NCBI RefSeq assembly: GCF_902459705.1
Contig: NZ_CABPRU010000005.1
Location: 124,001-188,000 of the forward strand
Direction of reading: 5' to 3'
Length of the DNA: 64,000 nucleotides
Origin: Pandoraea terrigena
GTDB taxonomy: Bacteria > Pseudomonadota > Gammaproteobacteria > Burkholderiales > Burkholderiaceae
The first letter of the stretch is position 1, and each line of letters opens with the position of its first letter. Position numbers and translations under genes: made by a program. This document shows, piece by piece, positions 8,690 to 17,104 of the stretch. A model generated the notes under the pieces. The model saw only the letters and a program-made list of their open reading frames with translations, was not told the DNA's origin and did no database searches.

Positions 8690-8899
8690 CTATAGGCTGA
8701 AATGATAGTGATGGTGATGGTTGAAACGCGCGCTTTCTGACGAGACTTCAGACTTCTCGGAATGCGCCGTTGCAAGCTTCCCTCCCGCGATTGCCGCATC
8801 TAGGCCCGGGTGCTCGAGTTGCTTAGCGTCGACCCTGGCCGTCTTCAACGCCGCGTCAATCTTATTCAGTTCCTGGCCGAAGTCGCGCCCACTCCTCAC
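8690..8899 (-). pseudogene. Possible gene fragment with His-rich tail
   Basis: The frame reads a plausible helical segment (FGQELNKIDAALKTARVDAK, then HPGLDAAIAGGKLATA) and ends in NHHHHYHFSL. No family is recognised. No convincing start or ribosome site exists, and the frame is closed upstream by a TGA. The DctD mosaic starts just beyond. It may be the 3' end of a truncated gene. Confidence 0.3.
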
Positions 8900-8927
8900 C
8901 GTCTCACCGTACGGTCATGCTCTTCAG

Positions 8928-9300
8928 CTGACGCAGCTTGTGATACAGCGTTTTTTCGACATGCCGAGCGCATCGCTCGCCTCGGCGACGTTACCGTTGT
9001 GACGCCTCAGCATGACTTGGAACGCACGCTGGAACGGCTCGGCGCGAACGAGTCGATTACCGCCGATTGTCGCGTGATCGCGGCATCGAAGGCCGATCTC
9101 GCGGCGCTGGCCGCCGAAGGCGGTTTTCGCGCGGATCTGCTGTATCGGCTGTACGTTGCACAGATCGGGCTGCCGCCGTTGCGCGAGCGCCGCGAAGACG
9201 TGCCGCTGCTGCTCGAGCACTTCGTGTGGCGGCGGCACGTCACTTCGCAACAACCCACGCCGGTGGTGTCGGCATCGCAGGTGTCGAAGTTAACGGAGTG
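8928..9300. pseudogene. Scrambled dctD remnant, copy 2
   Basis: Same arrangement as the block at 5520-5880. A minus-strand Fis-type HTH end (about 8928-9013, LRRHNGNVAEASDALGMSKK, then out of frame through a T-run length change) abuts a plus-strand AAA+ piece (about 9026-9280, IAASKADLAALAAEGGF, FRADLLYRL, REDVPLLLEHF). The two copies look about 95% identical by eye. Here the flank continues into the intact cynR gene. In copy 1 about 85 bp is missing and only a LysR scrap remains. Confidence 0.8.
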
Positions 9301-9350
9301 CGCGTTGCGTGTTGATCTCTTCGCTTTGCGCGTCACGTACGCGATCTCGA

Positions 9351-10241
9351 TCAGCGTCGGAACTTCTTCGCCAATTCCGTCAACACCTGGACGAAGGCCT
9401 TGCTCGCCGCCGTCCGATACGCGCCCTTGCGTTGCAGCAGCACAGCCGTGCGCGCCTGCAGCGGTGGGTCGAGCAACACGGGGTGCAGCTCGGTATGCGC
9501 GCGCGCGATGCCATCGGGCAGTACGGTTGCGAGCTGCCCACGCCGCACGATCTCGACGATCGCACTGATCGAACTTACCTCGATGGCAACCTGCGGGCGG
9601 ATCCGGTTCTGCGCGCAATATTCGTCGATGTAACGCCGCGTCGCGAACGCTTTGTTCAGCAGCACCAGCCGTTCGTTGGCGAAGTCCTGCGCGGACAGTG
9701 GCTTGCGGCGCGTCGCGCGCGCATGGCCTCCGCCGACGACGAGGCTCAGCGTCTCGCGAAACAACGGCTCGCTTTCGATTTCCGCAGTGTGGACGGGCTC
9801 GAACGCGATGCCCGCGTCGAGCCTGTCATCGGCGAGCTGCGCTTCGATTTGATCCTGCGTGATTTCCTGAATGTCGATCGCGATGCCGGGATGCAGGCCA
9901 TAAAAACGATCGATCACGGGCCCCACGAGATAAGCCGTGAAGGTCGGCGTCAAGGCAAGGCGCAAACTGCCGCGGCTCAGTTCGCCGACGTCATGTATCG
10001 CCCGCACGCCCGCATCCAGATCCTGTAGCGCGAGCTTCGCATAACGCATCCACGCCGCGCCGGCATCCGTGAGTTGCACGTTCCGCCCCGAACGGTCTAG
10101 GAGCTGCGTGCGCAGCGTGTCTTCCAGTTGCCGTATCTGCTGTGACAGCGTGGGCTGTGAAACGTGCAGCGCCTCGGCGGCGCGTGTGAAATTGCGGTGT
10201 TCCGCGACGGCCAGGAAGTAACGGATATGACGCAACAGCAT
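9351..10241 (-). CDS. cynR: LysR-type regulator CynR of the cyanate operon
   Basis: 296 residues, normal length for a LysR regulator. The winged HTH at residues 1-60 (HIRYFLAVAEHRNFTRAAEA, VSQPTLSQQIRQLE) is typical, and the remainder is the periplasmic-binding-like effector domain. It is divergent from cynT-cynS with a 152-bp gap containing a dyad, the organisation known for E. coli CynR, which activates the cyn genes with cyanate. A scrap of the same coding sequence is present near 5936-5992. Confidence 0.88.
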   Translation of the reverse strand: MLLRHIRYFLAVAEHRNFTRAAEALHVSQPTLSQQIRQLEDTLRTQLLDRSGRNVQLTDAGAAWMRYAKLALQDLDAGVRAIHDVGELSRGSLRLALTPTFTAYLVGPVIDRFYGLHPGIAIDIQEITQDQIEAQLADDRLDAGIAFEPVHTAEIESEPLFRETLSLVVGGGHARATRRKPLSAQDFANERLVLLNKAFATRRYIDEYCAQNRIRPQVAIEVSSISAIVEIVRRGQLATVLPDGIARAHTELHPVLLDPPLQARTAVLLQRKGAYRTAASKAFVQVLTELAKKFRR

Positions 10242-10260
10242 GGCGAATCTCCTCGTCCTC

Positions 10261-10289
10261 GATAACTATTGGTGTTTTCTATGGTTATC
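10261..10289. promoter_or_regulatory. Dyad in the cynR-cynT intergenic region
   Basis: GATAAC (10261-10266) and GTTATC (10284-10289) form an inverted repeat with a 17-bp AT-rich centre containing TATTGGTGTTTTCTAT. Its placement and layout fit a LysR-type activation site for CynR. Confidence 0.6.
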
Positions 10290-10393
10290 ATCATAAACCC
10301 GTCTTGGACGCTATGATGGAAAAGATCCATTCTCTGTCCAACGCACCGCACTGACCGACACGGCAACGAACGCCAGATTGAATGGAGCTGACC

Positions 10394-11053
10394 ATGCAAG
10401 AGATCATCGACGGTTTTCTGAAGTTTCAGCGGGACATCATGCCCGCGCGCAAGGATTTGTTCCGCAAGCTGGCCACCAGTCAGACGCCGCGCACACTGTT
10501 TATTTCCTGTTCCGATAGTCGCATGGTCCCCGAACTGGTTACGCAGCGCGAACCGGGCGATCTGTTCGTGATCCGCAACGCCGGCAACATCGTGCCTTCG
10601 TTCGGCCCTGAGCCCGGCGGTGTGTCGGCAACGGTCGAATATGCGGTGGCCGCGCTCGGCGTGACGGATGTGGTGATATGCGGCCACTCGGACTGCGGCG
10701 CGATGACGGCCGTCGCGACGTGCAAGTGCCTCGACCATATGCCCGCTGTCGCGAACTGGCTGCGCTACGCCGACTCGGCGAGGCTCGTCAACCAGGCGCG
10801 TGAACATGCGGGCGAGCGCGAGCGCGTCGACTCGATGGTGCGCGAGAACGTCATCGCCCAGCTCGACAACCTCAAGACCCACCCCTCAGTTGCACTGGGA
10901 CTCGCGCAAGGCCGCCTAAATTTGCACGGATGGGTCTACGACATCGAATCCGGCTCGATCGACGCGCTCGACGCCGCGACCCGCCAGTTCGTGCCGCTCG
11001 CTGCGCATCCCGATGTCACCGCGACGCCCGCAGAGTGCGTGGCTGCGCTCTGA
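10394..11053 (+). CDS. cynT: Carbonic anhydrase CynT (beta class)
   Basis: 219 residues from ATG 10394, exactly the E. coli CynT length. An ATG 12 bp upstream is in frame but has no ribosome site, whereas GGAG sits 7 nt before 10394. Zinc-site motifs are visible: CSDSR (Cys and Asp) and GHSDCGA (His and Cys). The enzyme recycles CO2 to bicarbonate, the co-substrate of cyanase, so cyanate breakdown does not deplete bicarbonate. It is followed 63 bp later by cynS in the same operon and is probably activated by the divergent CynR. Confidence 0.92.
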   Translation: MQEIIDGFLKFQRDIMPARKDLFRKLATSQTPRTLFISCSDSRMVPELVTQREPGDLFVIRNAGNIVPSFGPEPGGVSATVEYAVAALGVTDVVICGHSDCGAMTAVATCKCLDHMPAVANWLRYADSARLVNQAREHAGERERVDSMVRENVIAQLDNLKTHPSVALGLAQGRLNLHGWVYDIESGSIDALDAATRQFVPLAAHPDVTATPAECVAAL

Positions 11054-11116
11054 TTCCCGGCTTGTCACACCGACTGTCGATCTCACCAGGTTGATTTTTA
11101 CCCAAGGAGCAACATC

Positions 11117-11587
11117 ATGACACAATCGCAAGTCACACCGAACGCACGCGAAGCATTGACGGAAGCGATCGTCGACGCGAAGGTGCGCAAGAACCTCACC
11201 TTCGAAGCCATCAACGAAGGCACGGGCTTGAGCCTCGCATACACGACAGCCGCGCTACTCGGTCAGCATGCGCTGCCGGAGAATGCGGCGAAGCTCGTCG
11301 CCGAACGCCTCGGGCTCGACGCCGCCGCCGTTCGCCTGCTGCAAACCATTCCCGTGCGCGGCAGCATTCCGGGTGGTGTGCCGACCGATCCCACCGTCTA
11401 CCGCTTCTACGAAATGGTGCAGGTGTACGGCTCTACGTTGAAGGCGCTGGTTCACGAGAAATTCGGCGACGGCATCATCAGCGCGATCAACTTCAAACTC
11501 GATATCCAGAAGGTGCCGGACCCGGAAGGCGGCGAGCGTGCCGTCATCACGCTCAACGGCAAGTATCTGCCGACCAAGCCGTTCTGA
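11117..11587 (+). CDS. cynS: Cyanase (cyanate hydratase)
   Basis: 156 residues, the usual cyanase length. It converts cyanate plus bicarbonate to carbamate and CO2, and carbamate then decays to ammonia and CO2. Residues 1-80 form the helical DNA-binding-like domain, and the catalytic domain follows. The active-site Arg and Glu are in [11 protein letters not shown] and the Ser in [18 protein letters not shown] precedes the ATG. It sits in the cynT-cynS operon and may let the cell use cyanate as a nitrogen source. Confidence 0.95.
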   Translation: MTQSQVTPNAREALTEAIVDAKVRKNLTFEAINEGTGLSLAYTTAALLGQHALPENAAKLVAERLGLDAAAVRLLQTIPVRGSIPGGVPTDPTVYRFYEMVQVYGSTLKALVHEKFGDGIISAINFKLDIQKVPDPEGGERAVITLNGKYLPTKPF

Positions 11588-11591
11588 ACCC

Positions 11592-11693
11592 ATGATGCAA
11601 AGACGAAAATTCTTACTGAGCACCGGAGCCGCGCTTGCTTCGGGCGGCCTTGCCCTCTCGGGTTGCACGATGACGAGGCCTCGCTCCACGTAG
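11592..11693 (+). pseudogene. Orphan Tat/lipoprotein leader ORF (33 codons)
   Basis: ATG 11592 opens a 33-residue frame reading MMQRRKFLLSTGAALASGG and LALSGCT, then TAG. It has a twin-arginine motif, a hydrophobic core and a lipobox Cys, which together are a complete export signal with no mature protein behind it. It starts 4 bp after the cynS stop codon. The gene it belonged to has probably been deleted, joining the leader to the DUF1348 upstream region. It could be translated as a leader peptide, but nothing proves that. Confidence 0.6.
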
Positions 11694-11732
11694 AGCACCA
11701 GCAACGCGCTGTACCCCACAAGGAGATCCGAA

Positions 11733-12212
11733 ATGACTTCACCCGCAGCAATTCGCCCGCCGCTTCCCCCGTTCACGCTGGAGACGGCCATCGAGAAAGT
11801 CCGTCTCGCGGAAGACGGTTGGAATTCGCGCGACGCCGCCAAGGTCGCGCTCGCCTATTCGCTCGACACGAAATGGCGCAATCGCGCAGAGTTCGCGAAC
11901 AATCGTGCGGAAGCGCAGGCGTTCCTCGAGCGCAAATGGAAGAAGGAACACGAGTATCGTCTGATCAAGGAACTGTGGGCGTTCGGCGGCAATCGCATTG
12001 CCGTGCGCTACGCCTACGAATGGCACGACGACTCGGGCAACTGGTTCCGCTCCTATGGCAACGAGAACTGGGAGTTCGGTGAGGATGGTCTCATGCAACG
12101 TCGCTATGCGTGCATCAACGACATGCCGATCAAGGAGTCGGAGCGCAAGTATCACTGGCCCTTGGGCCGTCGGCCAGACGATCATCCGGGACTGAGCGAG
12201 TTGGGACTTTGA
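11733..12212 (+). CDS. DUF1348 (NTF2-like) protein, copy 2
   Basis: 159 residues, same family and length as the gene at 6305-6784. Conserved blocks are [48 protein letters not shown] and [14 protein letters not shown]. No enzymatic activity is assigned to the family. It lies 145 bp behind cynS on the same strand with AAGGAGATCCGAA before the ATG, so cotranscription with cynTS is possible. The hairpin at 12247-12288 may end that transcript. Confidence 0.85.
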   Translation: MTSPAAIRPPLPPFTLETAIEKVRLAEDGWNSRDAAKVALAYSLDTKWRNRAEFANNRAEAQAFLERKWKKEHEYRLIKELWAFGGNRIAVRYAYEWHDDSGNWFRSYGNENWEFGEDGLMQRRYACINDMPIKESERKYHWPLGRRPDDHPGLSELGL

Positions 12213-12246
12213 AGCCCGGATCGTTACAGCCGCGATGAGCGATTAG

Positions 12247-12288
12247 CGCCCAACAATCCAGTGGCGACGAATGACCGATTGTTGGGCG
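12247..12288. terminator. Hairpin after DUF1348 copy 2
   Basis: CGCCCAACAATC (12247-12258) and GATTGTTGGGCG (12277-12288) form a perfect 12-bp stem with an 18-nt loop, 34 bp after the stop codon. No T-run follows, so it could be a 3' stabiliser rather than an intrinsic terminator. Confidence 0.5.
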
Positions 12289-12378
12289 TGCGCCGGCGCG
12301 CCGTCGGGATGTAGCGACTTAAATGTCGTTGAATTATTCGCGACTTTTCGTTTGCTCCTCTTGGGTGAAAGTATGATC

Positions 12379-12405
12379 GGTGTCCGGTGTCCGGTGTCCG
12401 GTGTC
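12379..12405. repeat. Short tandem repeat of GGTGTCC
   Basis: Three perfect 7-bp units (12379-12399) plus a partial unit GGTGTC (12400-12405). It lies in the 527-bp stretch between DUF1348 copy 2 and the flavoprotein gene, which otherwise has no supported gene. Confidence 0.75.
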
Positions 12406-12739
12406 AGGTCTGAGCTACAAAGCAGTCTGTCAAATCGCCAGTCTGCGGAATCGACGGTCGGCCGAAGTTGGCCGTTTGCAGCCGTTTTTGGATGGCTGCC
12501 TTCGACCCTTCTGAGTCGCTCGACACATACGTGGTTATATGGCTATTTCCGACGTGAAGCAGCCGTTCGGCTTCTCGCCTCAATGGCCTTTGCCTGGTCG
12601 TAAGAAGAACCAGCGGCGCCGCAGTGATCGATCGGGCCGCCCCGTGACTACGCCGAACGAATGCGAGCCGCACGGTTGCCGTTTGGTGCACTCGACACGT
12701 TTAGGCCCACCGTCGGGGCACGACCACTTCCACCATCGC

Positions 12740-13645
12740 TTACAAACCAAAAATGAGCGAGCGATGCGCTGCAACGCCCGCTGCGACACCGGCCGCCGCG
12801 GCGAACGTCGCGTTGGACCATACGCTGGCGGCATCACCAGCGGCGAACACGCCAGGAACGCTAGTCTGCTTCCAGTCGTCGACGCGGATGACGGCGCCCA
12901 TCGGACCTTCGTCGAACTCGCATCCGAGTTGGTTCGCCAGCGGACTTGCCATCTCGGCGCGCGGCCCCACGAACAGTGCATCGATTTCGATAATGCGGCC
13001 ATCGGCGAGACGCAAACCCGTCATGTTGGGTGCGTCGCCAAGCACGTCCACGACTGGCACCCGTTCGATCTGCACATTGCGAGCTTTGAGCCGCTCAGTG
13101 TCTTCGGGCGATGGCTCAATGATGCCTTGGGTAAACCACGTCGTCGGTCCCCAGTCAGGAACCAACATCGCCTGATGAATCGACAGTGAGTGCGTTGCCA
13201 GGACGCCGAGCCGTTTGCCTGCGACTTCGTAACCGTGACAATACGGACAATGTAGCGCGCTTATACCCCAGCGCTTATCCAGGCCGGGGAGAGCGGGCAG
13301 TTCGTCTCGAACACCCGTCGCGAGGATCAATCGATCTGCGCTTGAGGCACTCCCACTGCTTTGCGTAACAATGAAGCGATCATCGACGCGCGCCGCGCTG
13401 TGTGCTTCGCCTGCCGCGACGTGCGCGGACGGATACGCCAAGAGTTGCGCCGTCGCCTCATCGATGATTTCGCCGGGCGTCTTGCCATCCTGTCCGAGAA
13501 AACCATGAACGTGTGATGCGAATCGATTGCGTGGCGTTCTACTGTCGAGAACGAGCACATGCCGTCTCGCCCGCGCCAACTGCATTGCGGCTGAAAGTCC
13601 GGCGAAGCTTCCGCCGATCACAATGACATCGTAGTGCTGGCCCAT
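12740..13645 (-). CDS. Thioredoxin-reductase-like NAD(P)/FAD oxidoreductase
   Basis: 301 residues from ATG 13645, which has GGGAGAG 5 nt upstream; the longer frame to 13687 lacks this. The FAD-binding motif (VIVIGGSFAGLSAAMQLA) is at the N-terminus, a redox CPYC motif lies in the middle (ALHCPYCHGYEV), and the second FAD motif FAAGDAA is near the C-terminus. This is the layout of low-molecular-weight thioredoxin reductases, though such proteins often have other partners. It is divergent from an Rrf2-family gene, with a dyad between them that probably controls it. Confidence 0.85.
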   Translation of the reverse strand: MGQHYDVIVIGGSFAGLSAAMQLARARRHVLVLDSRTPRNRFASHVHGFLGQDGKTPGEIIDEATAQLLAYPSAHVAAGEAHSAARVDDRFIVTQSSGSASSADRLILATGVRDELPALPGLDKRWGISALHCPYCHGYEVAGKRLGVLATHSLSIHQAMLVPDWGPTTWFTQGIIEPSPEDTERLKARNVQIERVPVVDVLGDAPNMTGLRLADGRIIEIDALFVGPRAEMASPLANQLGCEFDEGPMGAVIRVDDWKQTSVPGVFAAGDAASVWSNATFAAAAGVAAGVAAHRSLIFGL

Positions 13646-13680
13646 ATGTTCTCTCCCAAAACTATCACGTAACATCGATT

Positions 13681-13714
13681 GTTGCATGATAACGGTATGT
13701 TAAACTTTTATGCA
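13681..13714. promoter_or_regulatory. Candidate Rrf2 operator
   Basis: TTGCAT (13681-13686) and ATGCAA (13709-13714) form an inverted repeat enclosing an AT-rich centre (GATAACGGTATGTTAAACTTTT). It lies between the flavoprotein and the Rrf2 gene. A related TTGC...ATGCAA arrangement occurs at the second Rrf2 divergon (22267-22296). Confidence 0.55.
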
Positions 13715-13747
13715 ACTTGAAAAGTTTCTTGATATGGGGCGCCCACG

Positions 13748-14218
13748 ATGAAGACCGATAGCCGCATGTCACGCGTCTTGCACGCGTTGATTCATATGAA
13801 GCATGCGGATGGCCCGCTCACCTCCGAAGCACTCGGTGAAATGCTGTGTACGAACGCGGTCGTCGTGAGGCGTTTGTTCAGCGGCCTACGCGATATTGGA
13901 TACGTCACCTCGGAGAAAGGACACGGAGGTGGTTGGGTGCTGGCCGAGTCCCTCGAAAACATCACGCTACTGGACGTCTACCGCGCGGTCGGCGAGCCTT
14001 CGCTTTTCTCGCATCTTGTTTCAGCGGATCATCCGGAATGTCTCGTCGAACAAGCTGTGAATGCCCACCTTGCGGCGACACTTCTGGAAGCCGAAAGCGT
14101 TCTGCTGAAAGAATTCGAGAAAGTCACCATTGCGATGCTTGCAGGGGAAGTCGGAACTTCGGCGTTACGGTCGAAATCGGCTCGCGTAGCGAATAGATCG
14201 CGGTCAAGTGCCAACTGA
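13748..14218 (+). CDS. Rrf2 family transcriptional regulator with altered C-terminus
   Basis: 156 residues. The Rrf2 winged HTH is clear: MSRVLHALIHMKHADGPLTS, EALGEMLCTNAVVVRRLFSG, then GHGGGWVLAESLENITLLDVY. The domain lacks the three-Cys iron-sulfur ligand pattern of IscR, with only a single Cys in the second half. After about residue 130 the sequence becomes Ser/Arg-rich (ALRSKSARVANRSRSSAN), unlike family members. The native end was probably replaced when the downstream integrase fragment was joined near 14150. GGGGCG precedes the ATG. It likely controls the divergent flavoprotein. Confidence 0.85.
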   Translation: MKTDSRMSRVLHALIHMKHADGPLTSEALGEMLCTNAVVVRRLFSGLRDIGYVTSEKGHGGGWVLAESLENITLLDVYRAVGEPSLFSHLVSADHPECLVEQAVNAHLAATLLEAESVLLKEFEKVTIAMLAGEVGTSALRSKSARVANRSRSSAN

Positions 14219-14429
14219 GATTGATGCTGGCGTAGCGAGGCACCGAGCGGCCGTCCGGCTTCGAAGATCGTTTTCTCCAGCGCCGAATACCCGGCCCGTT
14301 TGACCCGATGCAGTCGCCAGGACGATTGGCCGCTGCGAGAGCCTAAGCGGCCATTTCTGGAACCTTCGCTTGAATCACTCGGATGACTGCCGATGGCCGG
14401 CAAGCGACCGCTCGCTGGCCGCCATGCGA

Positions 14430-14939
14430 TCAAACCTCGGTCTGCTCCGCCATCTCGAGGGCATCGTCGACCTCGATTCCCAGGTAGCGAACCGTGCTTT
14501 CCAACTTTGTGTGTCCGAGCAGCAACTGCACCGCTCGAAGGTTCTTCGTCCACCGGTAGATCAGCGAAGCTTTCGTGCGGCGACTCTTGTGGGTACCGTA
14601 TGCGACGTCGTCGAGGCCAATCGATGCGACCCAGCGGTGTTCCAGGCGAGCATATTGCCGCGTCGACAGGTGCGGGGACGTATGAATCCGGCTCGGGAAC
14701 AGAAAATCCGCCGCCTTCGGTCCCCGGGCTTCGATCCACGCTTCAAGGCTCTCCCGGGTCTGTTCCGTGATCTCAAATTGCACTGGCCGCTGTGTCTTCT
14801 GCTGCATGATTGTTGCCCTCGACGCCACTTGGCTTCCGCGACGGACATCCCGGACCCACAACCGCGTGCGGTCGCACGCCCGCAGCTTGCTATCAATCGC
14901 GAGATTGAACATCGCGAGCTCACGAACGTTCGACGCCAT
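14430..14939 (-). CDS. Tyrosine recombinase (small integrase), possibly 5' damaged
   Basis: 169 residues from ATG 14939. Catalytic landmarks are present: Arg in LAIDSKLRACD, HKSRRTKASLIY, LLGHTKLESTVRYLG with His and the Tyr nucleophile. The protein belongs to the short (about 200-residue) integrase family found in integrons-like elements and ICEs. Family-like sequence (KLREIWAIRTRLQ) continues upstream of the ATG in frame for 15 codons and is then cut by TAG, so the true N-terminus may be lost. It probably marks a former insertion; the remnant before it (14219-14429) has no gene. Confidence 0.7.
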   Translation of the reverse strand: MASNVRELAMFNLAIDSKLRACDRTRLWVRDVRRGSQVASRATIMQQKTQRPVQFEITEQTRESLEAWIEARGPKAADFLFPSRIHTSPHLSTRQYARLEHRWVASIGLDDVAYGTHKSRRTKASLIYRWTKNLRAVQLLLGHTKLESTVRYLGIEVDDALEMAEQTEV

Positions 14940-15073
14940 CTGAAGTCTCGTCCGAATCGCCCAGATCTCCCGAAGCTTTAACGGCGGCTATTCGAGGATG
15001 AGCTGCTGCACATGGCCGCAGACTTTCCCCATTCAACCGCCTCGCGCAGGCAAGACTCTGGACGCCCCGCCAC

Positions 15074-16093
15074 TCACCCCAAGACGCGATCCCGGTCATG
15101 GAAGCGTTGCATCCAGTAGGGGAACGGCGCTAATGGTTCAGATACTTTATCGAGCCGCGCGCACTGTTCGGAGGTTAATGCGAAATTCTGTGCATCGAGA
15201 TTAGCTGCGAGTTGCTCACACGTGCGGGCTCCGATGATGACAGAAGTGATCTGCTCGCGCGCAAGCAACCAGGCGAATGCGACTTGAGCCGGCGTAGCCC
15301 CTAGTTCGTCGGCGACTTCACGCAATACTGCAAGGATCGGCTCTGCCCTGACGGTATCAATCGGCGGAAAGTCGAGCTTCGCACGCCGCCCTGCGGCTTC
15401 GCCATTCTGCGAGTACTTGCCGCTCAGGTAGCCACCTGCGAGCGGACTCCAGACCAAAAGGCCGATTCTATTTGTCGCTGCAACCGGCATGAGTTCGTGC
15501 TCGATATCGCGGCTCGTCAGCGAATAGTGCACCTGATTGCTGACGACATGAGCTCGATCGCTATGGGACGTTATGCCGACGGCCCGCTCGATATCGCCTG
15601 CACTGAAATTGCACACACCAATATGGCGGACCTTGCCTTGGGTGACGAGATCGTCGAGCACACGAAGCGTCTCGTCGAGCGGAACGAGCGCGTCACGGTC
15701 ATGCAACTGGAAAAGGTCGATGTGATCGCGACCGAGTCTCTTCAGGCTTGTCTCGACCGAGCGCATAATGTGTGAACGTCCCAATCCAACTTCGTTCTCG
15801 CCACGGCCGGTGCGTAGCCGAACCTTGGTCGCGACGAGAATACGATCTTCGTCCAGCCCCAACGCTTTCACGACATGGCCCACGACCTCTTCTGAGCGAC
15901 CCTGCGAGTAGGCGTCCGCCGTGTCGATCAGGTTGACGCCTCGTTCCACGGCCATTGCGACGAGCCGGGCGGCCTGATCGTTGTTCAAGCCGGCAATACT
16001 GCCCCAGATGCCCGAGCCAGCTCCGAAAGTCATTGCGCCCAGGCTCAGCCGTGAAACCCGTAGACCAGTTCTGCCAAGCGTGCTGTATTCCAT
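15074..16093 (-). CDS. Aldo/keto reductase
   Basis: 339 residues from ATG 16093, with AGGAATACACG just upstream. Longer in-frame starts lack a ribosome site. It is a TIM-barrel NADPH-dependent carbonyl reductase. The catalytic tetrad is visible: D57 (LIDTADAY), Y62, K90 (ILVATK) and H131 (DLFQLH). The NADPH-binding end contains SVIIGARTCEQLAANL. It is the last of three same-strand genes (serine hydrolase, NmrA, aldo/keto reductase) separated by 63-81 bp. The natural substrate is unknown. Confidence 0.88.
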   Translation of the reverse strand: MEYSTLGRTGLRVSRLSLGAMTFGAGSGIWGSIAGLNNDQAARLVAMAVERGVNLIDTADAYSQGRSEEVVGHVVKALGLDEDRILVATKVRLRTGRGENEVGLGRSHIMRSVETSLKRLGRDHIDLFQLHDRDALVPLDETLRVLDDLVTQGKVRHIGVCNFSAGDIERAVGITSHSDRAHVVSNQVHYSLTSRDIEHELMPVAATNRIGLLVWSPLAGGYLSGKYSQNGEAAGRRAKLDFPPIDTVRAEPILAVLREVADELGATPAQVAFAWLLAREQITSVIIGARTCEQLAANLDAQNFALTSEQCARLDKVSEPLAPFPYWMQRFHDRDRVLG

Positions 16094-16174
16094 CGTGTAT
16101 TCCTGGTTTGAACGAAATCCTGATGTATCGGTAAAGTAAGACCCTGAGTCCACGCATCGCGATATCGGCTCTCG

Positions 16175-17041
16175 TCAGGCGCGACGCGACATAAGCTCGC
16201 CCAGAAGGGTCTCCAGTTCGACGTGGCCGCGCAAGACTTCGTCAGAACTGCTTTCGAAATCGATCCAGCCTTCGTTGAAGCCGTCCAGCATGCGCATGCG
16301 GGGCATAGGATGTTTCATGCCCTGCGTGCGAAACAGCGCTTCCCACGTCTGCCTCTCGATGACTTCCGCACGTACCGGACGATTCAGCACACGGGCGAAA
16401 GCCGCTGCGAGATCGTTAGGACTCGTCCGGCGTGGCCCCTCAAGCTCGACGACGCGCACACCGCGCCACGTCTGCTGAAGCAGTTCGGCAGCAACGCGGC
16501 CCACGTCCGCGGTGGCGACCATCGGCACCGGCTTGTCGAGCGGCTGCAGGTAACTGTCAATGACGCCATCGGCGCTTGCAGACTCAACATCCCACGCGGC
16601 GTTCTCCATGAACCAGCCAGGCCGCAGGAACGTCACGGACATCGGCATCTCGCGCAGCGCCTGCTCCATCAGCGTGCGTTGAGTGAGCAGGTTGACCTCG
16701 TCGGCCTGTGCGCCGATCGTCGAGAGGCAAACGACTTTGTCGGGCCGCGCCTTCAGAAGTGCTGCGGACACAGCCTCTATCACTGTGCGTGCTTCAGGAA
16801 ACCCGGGCTCCGGATCGAACTCCGAAGGCGGGAGGATGAAAACGCCCGTCGCGCCTTCGAACGCGGCAGCGAGCGACGAAGGGTCTTCCATGAAAGCCGT
16901 CGCGATCTCGCAACCTCGCTCTGCCCATGCCTCTGCCCGCGTCGTATCGCGCACGACTGCGCGCACCGGCTGACCAGCAGCCAGCAGTTCGCGGGCCACT
17001 GCGCCGCCCACCTTGCCGGTGATTCCTGTGATTGCATACAT
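16175..17041 (-). CDS. NmrA-like NAD(P)-binding protein
   Basis: 288 residues. The Rossmann motif GITGKVGG (residues 6-13, GxxGxxG) is at the N-terminus, with PSEFDPEPG, MSVTFLRPGWFMEN and LEGPRRTSPNDLAAAF typical of NmrA/HSCARG and YtfG-type quinone reductases. Such proteins are redox sensors or atypical SDR reductases. The gene lies between a serine hydrolase and an aldo/keto reductase on the same strand. Either reading, redox-dependent reductase or regulator, is possible. Confidence 0.85.
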   Translation of the reverse strand: MYAITGITGKVGGAVARELLAAGQPVRAVVRDTTRAEAWAERGCEIATAFMEDPSSLAAAFEGATGVFILPPSEFDPEPGFPEARTVIEAVSAALLKARPDKVVCLSTIGAQADEVNLLTQRTLMEQALREMPMSVTFLRPGWFMENAAWDVESASADGVIDSYLQPLDKPVPMVATADVGRVAAELLQQTWRGVRVVELEGPRRTSPNDLAAAFARVLNRPVRAEVIERQTWEALFRTQGMKHPMPRMRMLDGFNEGWIDFESSSDEVLRGHVELETLLGELMSRRA

Positions 17042-17104
17042 TGCGCGTTCTCCATGTGTGGATATATCGGTTGACGCAGGGTGAATGTGCCGATGGTCAA
17101 TCGC

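Noticed and set aside
12404-12691. 95-residue minus-strand frame upstream of the flavoprotein gene
   Set aside because: A short stretch looks protein-like (VGNSHITTYVSSDSEGSKAA) but no family or start can be supported; may be transposon debris.
14029-14739. 236-residue minus-strand frame spanning the Rrf2 end and integrase
   Set aside because: Overlaps two supported genes, composition is chimeric, and it crosses the rearrangement junction.
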